In this document: in pieces, positions 8,740-16,100 of the stretch
Layout of the letters: each line of letters opens with the position of its first letter
How positions within the stretch are numbered: position 1 is the first letter of the stretch
The notes under the pieces: model-generated
What the model was told of the DNA's origin: nothing
The model's input: only the letters and a program-made list of their open reading frames with translations
The model's database searches: none
Program-made: the position numbers and the translations under genes
Assembly: GCA_964244495.1 (NCBI GenBank)
Contig: CAXTIU010000004.1
Span: forward strand, 197,902-261,901
From: RH-AL1 sp964244495
GTDB taxonomy: Bacteria; Pseudomonadota; Alphaproteobacteria; Rhizobiales; Beijerinckiaceae
Length of the DNA: 64,000 bases
Direction of reading: 5' to 3'

Positions 8740-9444
8740 CTACTGAGCCTGCTTCTGACAGAATCGCGTCGGCTTCGTGCCGCCGTTGCCCTCGGTCTGG
8801 ATCACCTCGACGCACGGGCCCGGCGGCACCGCGATCAGGTCCGCCGCCGGCTGGGGGAGGAAGCCCGGCGCCGGGAGCGCGGGATTACCCGTGGCGACGA
8901 CCTCGGCCAGGATGTAGCCGCTCGTGTCGTCGAAGGACACGTTGCACCAGCCGTTGGCGCAGCCGAGCACCGTCAGGATCTGTCCCTGCCGGACCTCGCC
9001 GATGACGGAATAATGGAGGTCCGGCCCCTCGTACTCGAAGGTGTCCCACGACGTCACGGTCGGCCCGGGCGGGATCGTGCGGTCGGTCTGCTGGCGGGAC
9101 ATCGGCTGGTCTGGCGTCGGCTGGCCCGCCGGTGTGGTGCCGGCGACGGGGATGCCGTCGGGCCCGACCGGGCCGACCGGCCCCGGGCTTGCGGTCGCCT
9201 GGCCGCCCGGCGCCGCGCCGGCGAGCGTCCCGCCCACGGCGGCGGACGGCGCGGCGGGCGCGGCCCCGAGTGGCGCCGTCTTGGAAGCCGCCGGATCGCC
9301 GCTCGTCGGGCTCGTCATCCCTTGCGCGTGGCAGACGCCGAGAGACGCGCACGACAGGATCGCGAGCGCGAGCGCGACGACGCTCCCTCGCGGAACGGCG
9401 CCGCTGGATGACTTGGTCGATGCGACCGTGGCCGAAGAAAACAT
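8740..9444 (-). CDS. Exported SH3-domain protein with a Pro/Ala/Gly-rich linker
   Basis: The protein has a long signal-peptide-like N-terminus (hydrophobic stretch VVALALAILSCASLGVCHAQ near residues 20-40). A low-complexity region rich in Ala, Pro, Gly and Thr follows. A bacterial SH3 domain lies near residues 140-185 (EVRQGQILTVLGCANGWCNVSF, then GYILAEVV). The start at 9444 is supported by GGAAGGA six bases upstream on the coding strand; an ATG at 9465 is the alternative. Such proteins often bind peptidoglycan in the periplasm, but the role here is unknown. It is divergent from pufL, and its promoter region holds the two PpsR boxes, which could also affect it. Confidence 0.75.
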   Translation of the reverse strand: MFSSATVASTKSSSGAVPRGSVVALALAILSCASLGVCHAQGMTSPTSGDPAASKTAPLGAAPAAPSAAVGGTLAGAAPGGQATASPGPVGPVGPDGIPVAGTTPAGQPTPDQPMSRQQTDRTIPPGPTVTSWDTFEYEGPDLHYSVIGEVRQGQILTVLGCANGWCNVSFDDTSGYILAEVVATGNPALPAPGFLPQPAADLIAVPPGPCVEVIQTEGNGGTKPTRFCQKQAQ

Positions 9445-9476
9445 CGCCCGTCCTTCCGTGACCATTCGCCGACGAA

Positions 9477-9494
9477 TGTCAGCCTAAAATGACA
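9477..9494. promoter_or_regulatory. PpsR/CrtJ box 1 (TGT-N12-ACA)
   Basis: The sequence TGTCAGCCTAAAATGACA fits the TGT-N12-ACA consensus for PpsR/CrtJ exactly, and also the extended form TGTCA-N8-TGACA. PpsR is the aerobic, light-sensitive repressor of photosynthesis genes in purple bacteria. The box lies about 100 bases upstream of the pufL start, and a second perfect box follows nine bases later. Confidence 0.85.
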
Positions 9495-9502
9495 CCTTGT
9501 AT

Positions 9503-9520
9503 TGTCAGATTAGGTTGACA
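9503..9520. promoter_or_regulatory. PpsR/CrtJ box 2 (TGT-N12-ACA), overlapping a TTGACA -35-like hexamer
   Basis: TGTCAGATTAGGTTGACA is a second exact TGTCA-N8-TGACA match. PpsR normally acts through paired sites, so the tandem arrangement is expected for a functional operator. Its right arm contains TTGACA (9515-9520), a perfect sigma-70 -35 hexamer for rightward transcription. The matching -10 region is poor. Repression by overlap with the promoter is therefore plausible. Confidence 0.85.
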
Positions 9521-9595
9521 CTTGCAAGCCGACGATGCCAAGTTCGGCGGGTCGAACGCACGCACGGCGCCCAACCCCCACCGGAGACTGCCGCG

Positions 9596-10435
9596 ATGTC
9601 CCTGCTATCATTCGAACGGAAGTACCGAGTGGGAGGCGGCACGCTCGTCGGTGGTTCGCTGTTCGATTTCTGGTTCGGCCCCTTCTACGTCGGCTTCTTC
9701 GGCGTCACGACGATCTTCTTCTCGCTGGTCGGCACCGGCCTCATCTTCTACGGCGCGGCGATGGGGCCGAGCTGGGCGCCCTGGAAGATCTCGATCGCGC
9801 CGCCCAACCTCAGCTACGGCCTGCACGCCGCCCCGATGATGGAGGGCGGCCTCTGGCAGGCCATCACGGTCTGCGCGCTCGGCGCGTTCACGTCGTGGGC
9901 GTTGCGGCAGTGCGAGATCGCCCGCAAGCTCGGCATGGGCTTGCACGTGCCGATCGCCTTCGGCTTCGCCATCTTCGCCTACTTCTCGCTGGAGGTGATC
10001 CGTCCGGTCCTGATGGGGGCCTGGGGCTACGGCTTCCCTTACGGGATCATGAGCCACCTCGATTGGGTCTCGAACACCGGCTACCAGTACCTGCACTTCC
10101 ACTACAACCCGGCGCACATGCTGGCGGTGACGTGCTTCTTCACCACCGCGCTCGTGCTGGCGATGCACACCGGCGAGATCCTGTCGGCGGCCAACCCCGG
10201 CAAGGGCGAGGCGGTCAAGTACGGCGAGCACGAGAGCATCTACTTCCGCGAGCTGATCGGCTACTCGATCGGCGAGCTGGGCATCCATCGCCTGGGCTGG
10301 CTGCTCGCCATCAACGCCAGCTTCTGGAGCGGCATCTGCATCATCATCTCCGGGCCGTTCTGGACGCAAGGGTGGCCGTATTTCTTCAACTTCTTCCTGA
10401 GCATGCCGATCTGGTCGTCACAGGGCTTCTACTGA
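9596..10435 (+). CDS. pufL: Photosynthetic reaction centre L subunit
   Basis: This integral membrane protein (279 residues, five helices) binds half of the pigments and the QB site of a type II reaction centre. With Met counted as 1, the ligands fall exactly where expected: His154 (accessory bacteriochlorophyll), His174 (special pair), His191 and His231 (non-haem iron). Glu105, and the QB proton-path residues Glu213 and Ser224, are also present. The protein starts MSLLSFERKYRV as in known L subunits. It is the first gene of pufLMC-puhAB. No pufB or pufA precedes it, which is unusual because these normally start the operon. A GGAG lies ten bases before the ATG. Nothing suggests loss of function. 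Confidence 0.97.
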   Translation: MSLLSFERKYRVGGGTLVGGSLFDFWFGPFYVGFFGVTTIFFSLVGTGLIFYGAAMGPSWAPWKISIAPPNLSYGLHAAPMMEGGLWQAITVCALGAFTSWALRQCEIARKLGMGLHVPIAFGFAIFAYFSLEVIRPVLMGAWGYGFPYGIMSHLDWVSNTGYQYLHFHYNPAHMLAVTCFFTTALVLAMHTGEILSAANPGKGEAVKYGEHESIYFRELIGYSIGELGIHRLGWLLAINASFWSGICIIISGPFWTQGWPYFFNFFLSMPIWSSQGFY

Positions 10436-10516
10436 GCCTCGGCCGCCGACCGTCGCGACGATCAATCCATTTCCTCAATACTGTCCCAATACGTACCAGC
10501 AGCGACAGGTTTCAGC

Positions 10517-11521
10517 ATGGCGCGCTTCCATACCCTCTACAACGTGGTCGAACTCAGAGGACCCATCGAGCGAGGGCTCAACCCTCCGGCGCCGCCGCGC
10601 ATCGGCAAGCCAAAGGCGGCCGGCTACTCCAAGCTGTTCGGCCGCATCGGCGAGCTGCAGCTCGGCCCCTTCGAGCTGGGGCCGGAAGGCGTCGTCTCCG
10701 TCGCCTGCGGCTTCATCGCCTTCGAGATCATCGGCCTCAACATGCTGGCCTCGGTCGATTGGAACGTGCTTCGCTTCATCAAGCTGCTGCCGTTCCTGGC
10801 GCTGGAACCGCCGCCGGCGCGCTACGGCCTGTCGATCCCGCCGCTGCACGACGGCGGCTGGTGGCTGATGGCCGGCTTCTTCCTGACGGTCTCGATCCTC
10901 CTGTGGTGGACGCGAACCTACCGGCGCGCCCGCAAGACCGGGCTCGGCACCCACATCCCATGGTCCTTCGCTTCCGCGATCTGGCTCTACCTCGTGCTCG
11001 GCTTCATCCGGCCGCTGCTGATGGGCCATTGGTCCGAGGCGGTCCCCTTCGGCATCGTCCCGCACCTCAACTGGACGGCGACCTTCTCGGTCCGCTACGG
11101 CAACCTCTTCTACAACCCGTTCCACATGCTCTCGATCACCTTCCTCTACGGGTCGGCGGTGCTGTTTGGCATGCACGGCGGGACGATCATGGCCGTCACC
11201 AAGTTCGGCGGCGACCGCGAGACCCACGAGATCGTCGACCGCGGCACCGCCGGCGAGCGCGCCTCGCTGTTCTGGCGCTGGACGATGGGCTTCAACGCCA
11301 CGATGGAGTCGATCCATCGCTGGGGCTGGTGGTTCGCCACGCTGACGACGCTGACGGGGGGCATCGGCATCCTCATCACCGGCACCGTCGTGGACAACTG
11401 GTACCTGTGGGGCGTCAAGCACTCCATCGCGCCCGACTACCCTTCCGTGTACCGGCAGCTTCCGCCTGTCCCGCAACGGGCGCTCGACCAGAAGCGACCC
11501 TACTTCGTGGTGCCGAAATGA
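10517..11521 (+). CDS. pufM: Photosynthetic reaction centre M subunit
   Basis: M is the partner of L in the reaction-centre core. All key residues are kept at canonical places: His183 (accessory pigment), His203 (special pair), Tyr211 (the tyrosine near the primary donor that tunes charge separation), His220, Glu235 and His267 (iron ligands). The motif WTMGFNATMESIHRWG is intact. The N-terminus (MARFHTLYNVVELRGP) departs from the common AEYQNIF type. The C-terminus carries about 20 extra residues, as found in organisms that have a tetrahaem PufC. It lies 81 bases after pufL and ends in an ATGA overlap with pufC. Confidence 0.97.
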   Translation: MARFHTLYNVVELRGPIERGLNPPAPPRIGKPKAAGYSKLFGRIGELQLGPFELGPEGVVSVACGFIAFEIIGLNMLASVDWNVLRFIKLLPFLALEPPPARYGLSIPPLHDGGWWLMAGFFLTVSILLWWTRTYRRARKTGLGTHIPWSFASAIWLYLVLGFIRPLLMGHWSEAVPFGIVPHLNWTATFSVRYGNLFYNPFHMLSITFLYGSAVLFGMHGGTIMAVTKFGGDRETHEIVDRGTAGERASLFWRWTMGFNATMESIHRWGWWFATLTTLTGGIGILITGTVVDNWYLWGVKHSIAPDYPSVYRQLPPVPQRALDQKRPYFVVPK

Positions 11522-12681
11522 AGCTCATAACCATCATCGGCGCCGCCGCTGCCGCCGTCGTCGTGGCCGTGGTCGTCGTCAAAGCGCCGGACTGGCACGC
11601 CCCGGGTGTGCCCGGGACCCAGATGGGCTACCGGGCGAGCTCATCGGTACAGTTCGCGAGCCGCGCCGAGACCGCGCCCATCAACGTCGACCTGCCCGCG
11701 CCTCTGCCCCCGGCCGCCGACGGCGGCCCAAAGGCCACCGAGACCTACAAGAACGTCAAGGTGCTCACCGACGTCAGCGCGGCCGAGTTCATGCGGCTGC
11801 AATACGCGATCACCGCCTGGGTCTCGCCCAAGCAGGGCTGCGGCTTCTGCCACGAGGGCACCAACTGGGCCTCCGACGCCAAGCCGACCAAGCTCGCCGC
11901 GCGGCGCATGCTGGAGATGACCCGCTACATCAACGCCGCCTGGAAGACCCACGTCCAGCCGTCGGGGCAGACCTGCTACACCTGCCACCGCGGCCAGCCG
12001 ATCCCCGCCGAGGTGTGGTTGCCGCGCCAGCCCGCCCCGGTCAACCTCGGCGTCTCCAAGCAGGAGGACACCTGGAACGAGGCGGCCGACACGGTGACCC
12101 GGTTCTTCCCCAACAACGGCTTCGCGGAATTCTACCTGCAGGATCATCCCGCCGCAGGCCAGTCGGTGACCGCGCTGCGCACCAACCGGGTCGCCAACAA
12201 CGTCGTCTTCAACCGCCTGTACCAGATGATGATGCAGATGTCCCTGCAGATCGGCGTCAACTGCGGATACTGCCACAACTCGCGCGCCTGGGCCGACTGG
12301 AGCCAGAGTTCGCCGTACCGTTGGGTCGGCTACTACTCGCTCAACATGATGCGCGACCTCAACAGGACCTACCTGCTGCCCTTCGCCCAGATCATCCCGC
12401 AGCAGCGCGAGCTGATCCACGAGACGAAGGTGCCGGTGATCCCCGGCTTTCAGGCGGGTCAGCAATCCGGCAACGCGCTGCTGACCTGCGAAACCTGCCA
12501 CTACCGGTTGGTCAAGCCGCTCAACGGCGTGAACATGGTGAAGGACTATCCCGGCCTCGTCGGCACGGAGCCGGACGCCAAGGACAGCGACCCGAACATC
12601 GCCATCACCCGCGCGTCCCTGGCGCAGATGCAGAAGCCCGACCTCGCGGCGCGCGAGCTTGAAGTGGGAGCCGGCAATTGA
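11518..12681 (+). CDS. pufC: Reaction-centre tetrahaem cytochrome c subunit
   Basis: PufC re-reduces the photo-oxidised special pair from the periplasmic side. Four c-type haem motifs are visible: CGFCH (108-112), CYTCH (153-157), CGYCH (249-253) and CETCH (324-328). The N-terminus is a single hydrophobic helix (residues 3-21) without a lipobox cysteine. It is therefore probably anchored by an uncleaved signal rather than lipid, unlike the lipidated Blastochloris type. The ATG overlaps the pufM stop, and the end overlaps the puhA start, both by four bases. Length (387 residues) is normal. Confidence 0.96.
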   Translation: MKLITIIGAAAAAVVVAVVVVKAPDWHAPGVPGTQMGYRASSSVQFASRAETAPINVDLPAPLPPAADGGPKATETYKNVKVLTDVSAAEFMRLQYAITAWVSPKQGCGFCHEGTNWASDAKPTKLAARRMLEMTRYINAAWKTHVQPSGQTCYTCHRGQPIPAEVWLPRQPAPVNLGVSKQEDTWNEAADTVTRFFPNNGFAEFYLQDHPAAGQSVTALRTNRVANNVVFNRLYQMMMQMSLQIGVNCGYCHNSRAWADWSQSSPYRWVGYYSLNMMRDLNRTYLLPFAQIIPQQRELIHETKVPVIPGFQAGQQSGNALLTCETCHYRLVKPLNGVNMVKDYPGLVGTEPDAKDSDPNIAITRASLAQMQKPDLAARELEVGAGN

Positions 12682-13442
12682 TCGGATCGTTCACCCAACA
12701 CATCGACCTCGCGCAGGTTCTGCTGGTCGCCTTCGGCCTCTTCTTCGCCGCCCTCGTGGTGTATCTCCAGAGCGAGTCGAAGCGGGAGGGCTACCCGCTG
12801 GAAGAAGCGGTCCCCACGGTCAGGCACCGCATCGTCGGGTTCCCCGAGATGCCGCCGCGAAAGACCTACAGGAAGCTCAACGGCGACGTTTCCGTCCTGC
12901 CGCAGGAGTATGAACGGCGCGACCTGAGCGCCAGCGTGCGCTCCCGCGCCCCTGGAATGCCGATCTACCCGGTCGGCGACCCGCTCCTCGCCGGCATCGG
13001 CCCGGGATCCTACACGCTGCGCCGCGACGAGCCATGGACCATGCACGACGGGACCCTGCAGCTCGAGCCGCTGCGCGAGGCGACGGACTACACCTGCGTC
13101 GATCCCGACCTCGACCCGCGCGGCATGAGGGTGTTCGGCTCCGATTACAAGCCGGCCGGCATCGTCTTCGACCTGTGGATCGACAAGGAATCCAAGATCC
13201 TGCGTTACCTCGAGGTCACCCTGGACGGCGTCGCGGAGCGTCGCCTCGTCCCGATCTTCTACGCGGTCATCAACGGCAAGACGAAGGAGCTGCGCGTCAC
13301 CTGCCTGAAGGCCGATCAACTGGCGAAGGCGCCGATCCTGCGCGACCCCGCGTCCATCACCGCCCGGGAGGAGGATCGGGTCAACGGCTTCTTCGCCGGC
13401 GGCCACATGTACTCCAGGCCATTCAAGGAGGCCCTGCTTTGA
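12678..13442 (+). CDS. puhA: Photosynthetic reaction centre H subunit
   Basis: The H subunit caps the L/M core on the cytoplasmic side and helps protons reach QB. It has one N-terminal membrane helix (about residues 11-31), followed by the conserved REGYPLE, and then the cytoplasmic PRC-barrel (VFGSDYKPAGIVFDLWIDKE near 145-165; ending HMYSRPFKEALL). The start is TTG, inside a TTGA overlap with the pufC stop, so translation should be coupled to pufC. In well-studied purple bacteria puhA lies in a separate superoperon with lhaA and bch genes. Here it directly follows pufC. Confidence 0.95.
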   Translation: MIGSFTQHIDLAQVLLVAFGLFFAALVVYLQSESKREGYPLEEAVPTVRHRIVGFPEMPPRKTYRKLNGDVSVLPQEYERRDLSASVRSRAPGMPIYPVGDPLLAGIGPGSYTLRRDEPWTMHDGTLQLEPLREATDYTCVDPDLDPRGMRVFGSDYKPAGIVFDLWIDKESKILRYLEVTLDGVAERRLVPIFYAVINGKTKELRVTCLKADQLAKAPILRDPASITAREEDRVNGFFAGGHMYSRPFKEALL

Positions 13443-14125
13443 ACGCTCCGCTCCTTCACGCCCCCGCTTTCGACGGCACGGAGGTTTTCCGCGGCAACCA
13501 GCTCGCGCCCGGCGAAGTCCGCCTGTGGCAGGGCCGCCCGCTGTTCCGCCGCGTCGCCTTCGACATCTTCCACGCCCGCGGCATCGCCGCCTACTTCGTG
13601 GGGCTGTTCGTCCTCGACGCCTACCAGGCCTGGGCCAAGCACATCCCGCTCCCCGTGGCGATCCACAACAGCGTGCCCCTCGCCGTCATCATCGGCGTGG
13701 CGAGCGGCCTGCTGCTCGCCGCCGCCTGGCTCGTCACCCTGACCACCCGCTACGAGGTCACCGACCGCCGCGTCATCCTGCGCTACGGCATGGCGCTGCC
13801 GGCGACGCTCTCCTTGCCCTACAGCCAGATCGTCAAGGCGTCGCTGGCGGTCAATGGAGATCACACCGGCGACATCGCGCTGGTGCTGAAGGAGGGCAAC
13901 CACATGCCTTACATGAAGCTCTGGCCGCTCGCCCGGGCGTGGCAGCTTTCCCATCCCGAGCCGACGCTGCGCGGCGTGCCCCGCGCGGCGGTCACGGGCG
14001 CCTTGCTCGCTCGCTCCCTCGCGACGCGGCACGCGGCGCTGTCCGCGAAGGATGCAACAGGAAAAGCCGTCCCCGCCCCGAACGTCCCGCAACGGACATC
14101 GGAACCCGCTTTCTTCTCCGCCTGA
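13439..14125 (+). CDS. puhB: Photosynthetic complex assembly protein PuhB (bacterial PH-like domain)
   Basis: PuhB is a membrane protein needed for efficient reaction-centre assembly. The protein has an N-terminal soluble stretch with LAPGEVRLWQGRP, then FHARGIAAYFVGLFVLDAYQ and LAVIIGVASGLLLAAAWLV as two membrane helices. The PH-like core is TTRYEVTDRRVILRYGMALPATLSLPYSQI. It starts with TTG in a TTGA overlap with the puhA stop, the second such junction in a row. It is the last gene of the operon; the usual puhC and acsF do not follow. An Ala/Pro-rich tail closes the 228-residue protein. Confidence 0.88.
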   Translation: MNAPLLHAPAFDGTEVFRGNQLAPGEVRLWQGRPLFRRVAFDIFHARGIAAYFVGLFVLDAYQAWAKHIPLPVAIHNSVPLAVIIGVASGLLLAAAWLVTLTTRYEVTDRRVILRYGMALPATLSLPYSQIVKASLAVNGDHTGDIALVLKEGNHMPYMKLWPLARAWQLSHPEPTLRGVPRAAVTGALLARSLATRHAALSAKDATGKAVPAPNVPQRTSEPAFFSA

Positions 14126-14232
14126 GATCCGATCACCCGCACCCAAGCCCCGACCGGGTCTTGAAACCACCCGGAGGCGATCGATCCCTCATTCGCCCAG
14201 CGGCAGGTCCGACGATCGCCGCGCCCGATGCG

Positions 14233-14913
14233 CTAATCGCGGCCGGCCTTGAACGGACCCTCGTATTTGAAGTCCGGCACCCCCTTCAGCTGCTCGGCTG
14301 TCGCGTTCATCACGGCATGGTAGCTGTTGGCGGTCGTGTCGTAGGTGATCGCCAGGGCGGCGGGCGTCACCGCCACGTAGCGGTCGCCGAGCCCGAGCAC
14401 GCCGCCGACCGCCAGGATGTAGGCCTGCACGCCGTCATGGTCGATGGCGAGATCCTTGATGGTGCCGATGGTCGCGTCCGCCGCATCGTGCACGTTCAAT
14501 CCGATCAGCGTCGACGCGAGGCGCTCGCTCGGCAACACGGTGGCGAAGGCCCCCGAACCGGTCAGCGGCGCCCTTCCCCGCAAGTCCCCGTCGCCGGCCG
14601 CCGCCGAGCCGCTGTGGGGATCGAGCGTCACGATCTCCGTCATCGAGCCAGGGTTCAGGATCATGGCGACGGGACTGCCGGACCTGTCCTTGCCGCGGAC
14701 GAGGATCGAGCCTGGCATCACCTTGAGTTCGGTGAACCCTGACTTCTCCAGCGTGGCGACGATGTCCTTGCCGAGGGCCGCCTGCTTCTCGTTCTGCCGG
14801 GCGACCAGCCCGGCTTCGGGGCTCGCCGGCGGCGGTTTGTCATCGGCGCGAGCGCCGGCCGCCGCGACCGACCCGGCGACCAGCGATCCGAGCAGGACAA
14901 GCTTTACTCTCAA
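14233..14913 (-). CDS. Exported PRC-barrel domain protein
   Basis: The 226-residue product has a signal peptide (MRVKLVLLGSLVAGSVAAAGARA) and a C-terminal PRC-barrel, seen as LASTLIGLNVHDAADATIGT then AIDHDGVQAYILAVGGVLGLGDRYVAV. The domain is named after the cytoplasmic barrel of PuhA but is widespread in unrelated proteins. The start is TTG at 14913, the codon nearest the signal peptide. The gene converges on puhB with about 107 bases between stops. No clear terminator is seen there. A link to photosynthesis is possible only by position; many such periplasmic proteins serve stress or envelope roles. Confidence 0.8.
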   Translation of the reverse strand: MRVKLVLLGSLVAGSVAAAGARADDKPPPASPEAGLVARQNEKQAALGKDIVATLEKSGFTELKVMPGSILVRGKDRSGSPVAMILNPGSMTEIVTLDPHSGSAAAGDGDLRGRAPLTGSGAFATVLPSERLASTLIGLNVHDAADATIGTIKDLAIDHDGVQAYILAVGGVLGLGDRYVAVTPAALAITYDTTANSYHAVMNATAEQLKGVPDFKYEGPFKAGRD

Positions 14914-14975
14914 GACGGCGCCCCCGATGCTTCGATCCAACGTCGGTAAACCGGCCGTTCTCCCGGCCCGTTCCA

Positions 14976-16100
14976 TCAGCCGGGACCGGCGGCACGGCCT
15001 CGGAACGCCTCGATCATGGCCTCGCGCATCGGTTTGGGCCGCAGCATGTCGTCGTAGGGCAGGGGGCGGGGGAGATGGTCGAGGCCGTGCGCCGCCATGA
15101 CGGCTGGATCGCGCCACCAGGTGTAGCGGTCGGCGAGTCCCCAGGTGACGAGCATCTTCACGGCCGGCACCATCAGCGCGGCCTTGAGGAAGGCGCCGGC
15201 GCGGCGCCCGACCGCCGCGTCGCGGCGCCCGACATCGTCGGGATAGCCCTCGTCGTCGACGTCGAACTCGGTGATGTAGATGTCGAGCTTGCGCCGCGCG
15301 ATCTCGTGGAGGAAGTCGACGAAGCCGGCATCGTCGTAGGCGATCGTCGGCGTCAGGTGCCCTTGCAGGCCGATCGCGTCGAGCTTGAGCCCCCTGTCCT
15401 GGATGCGGTCGACGAGCTGGAGGAGCGCGCGGCGCACCGCCAGCCCGACCGGGTCCGAGCGCTCGGTGAACGCCTCGTTAAGGACGAGCTTGGCGTGGGG
15501 GTCGAGAGCCGCCGTGCGGGCGAAGGCGCGGAAGACGTAGTCGGCGCCCATCGCGTCGAACCAGGGGCCGGGCCGGAACGTCCCCGGTCGGTCGGCGCCG
15601 AGCCAGAACGGCTCGTTGACGACGTCCCACGACTGCAGGCGGCCGGCGAAATGGGGGACCACCCGGTCGAGGTAGGCGTCGAACGCGCGCTCGATGCCGC
15701 GGTGCGACAGGCCCTTCAGCCAGGGCGGCGGCCGATCGTTCCAGATCAGCGTGTGGCCGCGCACCAGCAGTCCGCGCGCGCGGGCGGCGTCGACCAAGGC
15801 ATCGGCCGCCGCGAAGGCGAAGCGGTCCTGCTCGGGCTGGAGGGCGTCGAGCTTCAGCGCGTTCTCCGGCGTGAGGATCGCCGCCTGTTCGCCGAACAGC
15901 GCGCGATAGGCCGCGTCGGTGAGAAGCGCTTCGCCGCCGGCCGCGCCGAACACGAGGCCGGCGGCGTGCGCGGCCCGCGCGAGGCTCGCTTCCCGCTCCG
16001 GCGCGGCGTCGGCCGGGGCGGCGCGCATCGCCGGCGCGCAGAGCGCTCCGGCCCCCAGGGCGAGGGCTCGCCGGCGATCGGGGCGCCGGTCATTCGTCAT
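14976..16100 (-). CDS. GH10 family glycoside hydrolase (endo-1,4-beta-xylanase-like) in an exopolysaccharide operon
   Basis: The protein is a 374-residue GH10 enzyme with an N-terminal export signal (RRRALALGAGALCAPAMRAAPA, possibly Tat). The acid/base glutamate is in SWDVVNEPFW near residue 165, and the nucleophile glutamate is in DIYITEFDVDD near 275. Upstream GHTLIWNDRPPPWL is also typical. GH10 enzymes cut beta-1,4-xylan or related glycans. Here the gene overlaps the Wzz-like gene by 11 bases as the last member of an EPS operon, so trimming or release of the self-made polymer is more likely than plant xylan use. This role is inferred. Confidence 0.88.
   Translation of the reverse strand: MTNDRRPDRRRALALGAGALCAPAMRAAPADAAPEREASLARAAHAAGLVFGAAGGEALLTDAAYRALFGEQAAILTPENALKLDALQPEQDRFAFAAADALVDAARARGLLVRGHTLIWNDRPPPWLKGLSHRGIERAFDAYLDRVVPHFAGRLQSWDVVNEPFWLGADRPGTFRPGPWFDAMGADYVFRAFARTAALDPHAKLVLNEAFTERSDPVGLAVRRALLQLVDRIQDRGLKLDAIGLQGHLTPTIAYDDAGFVDFLHEIARRKLDIYITEFDVDDEGYPDDVGRRDAAVGRRAGAFLKAALMVPAVKMLVTWGLADRYTWWRDPAVMAAHGLDHLPRPLPYDDMLRPKPMREAMIEAFRGRAAGPG

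Noticed and set aside
9515..9545. Complete sigma-70 promoter for pufL
   Set aside because: TTGACA is a perfect -35, but no convincing -10 lies 16-18 bases downstream, so only the operator boxes were called.
9535..12681. A 1048-residue open frame across pufL, pufM and pufC
   Set aside because: Only its last 387 residues are the pufC frame; the rest is an out-of-frame shadow with Arg/His/Pro-rich composition over clear pufL and pufM.
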